A stretch of DNA of 60,743 bases from Gemmatimonadaceae bacterium (GTDB lineage: Bacteria > Gemmatimonadota > Gemmatimonadetes > Gemmatimonadales > Gemmatimonadaceae): the NCBI GenBank assembly GCA_036496605.1, contig DASXKV010000040.1, forward strand, positions 1 through 60,743, in the 5' to 3' direction. The notes below the pieces were generated by a model. The model made no database searches and was not told the DNA's origin. It worked only from the letters and a program-made list of their open reading frames with translations. Below, piece after piece: positions 58,454 through 60,743 of the stretch (positions within the stretch are counted from its first letter, which is position 1; each line of letters starts with the position of its first letter). A program made the position numbers and the translations under genes.

Positions 58454-60502
58454 TCAGCGGCCGGCGCGGGAGCCGCCACCCGCGGTTTGCGCGGTCTTCT
58501 CCGACGATGCCCCCCGGGCACGCACCTCGAAAAGCTGGTCACGCAACTGCGCGGCGAGCTCGAAATCCATGGCCGCCGCCGCTTCGCGCATCTGCTGCTC
58601 GAGCATCTTCTCGAGCGACTCGGTATCCATCACCGGATAGCCGCGTGCCGGTTCGGCGACGCGTCGATCCTGGCGCTCCGTCATTCGCGCATCGGCAACA
58701 CGTGTACTGAAGCGAACCTGATCGACGCTCTTCGTGACCGTAGTGGGGGTGATGCCATGCTCTCGGTTGTGCTCGACCTGCAGCTCGCGACGGCGACCGG
58801 TCTCCTCGATGCAACGCTGCATCGAGCCCGTCATACGATCCGCGTAGAAGATCGCGCGACCATGGACGTTTCGAGCCGCCCGGCCGACGGTCTGGATCAA
58901 CGACCGGTCGCTCCGGAGAAATCCTTCCTGGTCGGCGTCGAGAATCGCGACCAGCGAGACCTCGGGCAGGTCGAGTCCTTCGCGGAGGAGATTGATCCCG
59001 ACCAGCACATCGAACTCGCCGAGTCGCAGACCACGCACGATCTCCATCCGCTCTATCGCGTCGATGTCGGAGTGCATGTAGCGCACTCTCACGCCGACCT
59101 GCTGGAGATAGTCGGAGAGGTCTTCCGACATCCGCTTCGTCAGCGTCGTGACGAGCACGCGCTCGCCCCGGCGCTCGCGGATACGAATCTCGTTGAGCAA
59201 ATCATCAACCTGTCCGCGGACAGGTCTGATCTCGATCTCCGGATCGACGAGTCCGGTGGGCCGAATGATCTGCTCGACGACCACGCCCTCGGATAATTGG
59301 AGCTCCAGCTCCGCCGGCGTGGCCGACACAAAAACGGCGCGCGGCGTGAGCGAGAGGAATTCGTCGAACATCAGCGGCCGGTTGTCGAGCGCACTCGGCA
59401 AACGGAAGCCGTACTCGACGAGTGTAAGCTTTCGGGCGCGATCGCCGTTGAACATCCCGGCAATCTGCGGCAGCGTGACGTGCGACTCGTCGACGACAAC
59501 GAAAAAGTCCTCGGGGAAGTAGTCGAAGAGACATGCGGGCCGCTCACCTGCGGCTCGTCCCGAGAGATGCCGTGAGTAGTTCTCGATGCCCGCGCACGTG
59601 CCGATCTCGAGCATCATCTCGACGTCGAAGTTCGTGCGCGACTCGAGTCGCTGGGCCTCGAGCAATTTCCCCTGCTCGCGCAGCAATGTCAGGCGCTCCT
59701 GAAGTTCGTCACGAATGAGCTTGACTGCTCGCTCGAGCGTAGGCCGCTGCGTGACGAAATGCTTCGCCGGATAGATCGCCGCGCGGTCGAGCGTGGCAAT
59801 CGTCTCGCCGGTGAGGACGTTGATCTTGGAAATGCGTTCGACTTCGTCGCCCCACATCTCGACGCGAACGCCCTGCTCTTCGTACGCCGGAAAGATCTCC
59901 ACGGTGTCGCCGCGAACGCGGAACGTGCCGCGCTCGAACGCCACGTCGTTACGACTGTACTGAATCTTTACGAGTGACCGAAGAATCTGATCGCGCGCGA
60001 TTTTCTCACCCTTCGTCAGGGTGACCATCTGCTCCTTGTACTGCACCGGATCGCCGAGTCCGTAGATGGCCGAGACCGTGGCGACGATGACGACGTCGTC
60101 ACGCTCCATGAGACTCGACGTCGCGCGCAGACGCAGCCGATCGATGTCCTCGTTGATCGACGCGTCCTTCTCGATATAGGTGTCGGTCGACGGGACGTAC
60201 GCTTCGGGCTGATAGTAGTCGTAGTACGAGATGAAGTACTCGACCGCGTTATGTGGGAGAAAGCTCTTGAGCTCTCCGTAGAGTTGCGCCGCGAGCGTCT
60301 TGTTGTGGGAGAGCACGAGGGTGGGCTTGCCGTGCTCCTTGATGACGTTCGCCATGGTCATCGTCTTGCCAGATCCGGTGACCCCGAGGAGCGTCTGGAA
60401 GCGATCGCCGCGCTCGAGTCCCCGTGAAAGCTCGGCGATGGCTCTTGGCTGGTCGCCGGCGGGTTTGAATGGCGCTTGGAGATCGAAGGCGGCGCGGGGC
60501 AT
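58454..60502 (-). CDS. uvrB: Excinuclease ABC subunit UvrB
   Basis: A 682-residue UvrB, of standard length. Walker A GVTGSGKT is at 40-47, the beta-hairpin [19 protein letters not shown] inserts between DNA strands, [12 protein letters not shown] is motif II, and the helicase motifs V and VI ([17 protein letters not shown] and [10 protein letters not shown]) are intact. The C-terminal UVR domain ([32 protein letters not shown], about 635-666) contacts UvrC. It verifies damage in nucleotide-excision repair. The ATG at 60502 has a TATATT ending 6 nt before it and no SD, suggesting a leaderless message. Confidence 0.97.
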   Translation of the reverse strand: MPRAAFDLQAPFKPAGDQPRAIAELSRGLERGDRFQTLLGVTGSGKTMTMANVIKEHGKPTLVLSHNKTLAAQLYGELKSFLPHNAVEYFISYYDYYQPEAYVPSTDTYIEKDASINEDIDRLRLRATSSLMERDDVVIVATVSAIYGLGDPVQYKEQMVTLTKGEKIARDQILRSLVKIQYSRNDVAFERGTFRVRGDTVEIFPAYEEQGVRVEMWGDEVERISKINVLTGETIATLDRAAIYPAKHFVTQRPTLERAVKLIRDELQERLTLLREQGKLLEAQRLESRTNFDVEMMLEIGTCAGIENYSRHLSGRAAGERPACLFDYFPEDFFVVVDESHVTLPQIAGMFNGDRARKLTLVEYGFRLPSALDNRPLMFDEFLSLTPRAVFVSATPAELELQLSEGVVVEQIIRPTGLVDPEIEIRPVRGQVDDLLNEIRIRERRGERVLVTTLTKRMSEDLSDYLQQVGVRVRYMHSDIDAIERMEIVRGLRLGEFDVLVGINLLREGLDLPEVSLVAILDADQEGFLRSDRSLIQTVGRAARNVHGRAIFYADRMTGSMQRCIEETGRRRELQVEHNREHGITPTTVTKSVDQVRFSTRVADARMTERQDRRVAEPARGYPVMDTESLEKMLEQQMREAAAAMDFELAAQLRDQLFEVRARGASSEKTAQTAGGGSRAGR

Positions 60503-60508
60503 GAGCGC

Positions 60509-60514
60509 AATATA
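60509..60514 (-). promoter_or_regulatory. uvrB: Putative -10 box TATATT of uvrB
   Basis: The minus-strand TATATT ends 6 nt before the uvrB ATG, so the transcript would start at about the A of the start codon. The same spacing pattern occurs at alaS. No consensus -35 is seen 17 bp upstream (the hexamer is GAACAA). Confidence 0.45.
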
Positions 60515-60589
60515 GCATGGGGGCCGGGATTTGTTCGGGAAGCCAGGCACTCGGAATGGGCGAACGAACGCCGGATGTCGCGGAAGAAA

Positions 60590-60743
60590 GGCGCGTCGAA
60601 AGGAGCGCGTCGAAGACGGCGCGTCGAGAACGGCGCGTCGAGAACGGCGCGTCGAAAACGGCGCGTCGAAAACGGCGCGTGGAGAACGGCGCGTCGAGAA
60701 CGGCGCGTCGAGAACGGCGCGTCGAGAACGGCGCGTCGAGAAC
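60590..60743 (+). repeat. 14-bp tandem array, at least 11 copies, reaching the window edge
   Basis: The unit is GGCGCGTCGAGAAC with small changes (GAGAAC/GAAAAC, one GTGG for GTCG; the first two units are more diverged). Eleven units fit exactly from 60590 to the last base, and the array may continue. Fourteen is twice seven, linking it to the heptad arrays in the window. It lies upstream of uvrB on the minus strand. The frame is not kept (14 is not a multiple of 3), so it is not coding. Confidence 0.92.

Noticed and set aside
60590-60743. CRISPR array at the right edge
   Set aside because: The 14-bp units are directly joined with no unique spacers; no cas genes are present. The heptad arrays are rejected as CRISPR for the same reason.

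Overview
This 60.7 kb window is a GC-rich bacterial chromosome segment from a diderm (Gram-negative type) organism. It encodes LptD, a complete Tol-Pal set, several lipoproteins, TatA and TatC. Gene content and style fit the phylum Gemmatimonadota best: many GTG/TTG starts, 1-8 nt gene overlaps, long TPR proteins with low-complexity middles, and a DUF4321 gene beside tatA. This placement is an inference from familiarity, not from a database search. I see no rRNA, tRNA, CRISPR array, phage or transposase.

Almost every gene lies on the minus strand, so transcription runs mostly right to left. Only three genes are on the plus strand: a small hypothetical at 6975, ppiD at 28072 and a four-helix-bundle (S23/IVP) gene at 40251. 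From the right edge the blocks are: uvrB; tsaE-tsaB-rimI; ssb; a LysM protein; hemX-met8-hemA; a sugar-nucleotide epimerase; tolQ-tolR-tolA-tolB-pal-cpoB; tatC-lptD and a fibronectin-like lipoprotein; the IVP gene in a bed of 7-bp repeats; hutH-hutU-radical SAM-hutI; a large TPR protein, polyprenyl synthase, DUF4321 and tatA; ppiD facing a TPR-aroQ-pepP-accB-pilT-accC-comB run; ftsK; a secreted DUF3108-like protein, a GDPD and yraN; recA and recX; alaS-hypothetical-cpsB; gmhA-SDR-asparaginase; cca-hypothetical-ZIP transporter; rarA; a LEA-type lipoprotein and hflX; and, cut by the left edge, a GDP-mannose 3,5-epimerase homologue.

The genes are mostly core functions: DNA repair and segregation (uvrB, ssb, recA, recX, rarA, ftsK), translation and tRNA maturation (alaS, cca, tsaB, tsaE, hflX), envelope building (Tol-Pal, LptD, Tat, gmhA, cpsB), the start of fatty-acid synthesis (accB, accC), haem/sirohaem synthesis and histidine breakdown.

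The unusual material is between and beneath the genes. (1) The octamer GCCTAACG/CGTTAGGC occurs 19 times, about eight times my rough expectation, in both orientations and mostly inside genes, like a DNA-uptake-type signature. (2) Several intergenic regions carry tandem 7-bp (or 14-bp) units, often with a complementary array a short distance away; one such set brackets the S23/IVP gene. (3) A dispersed element of about 130-170 bp with a 67-bp conserved core occurs three times. (4) Several very long perfect or near-perfect palindromes lie beside alaS, recA and ppiD. (5) hflX appears to lack any standard start codon for its conserved N-terminus, and a radical SAM gene sits inside the histidine-utilisation operon.
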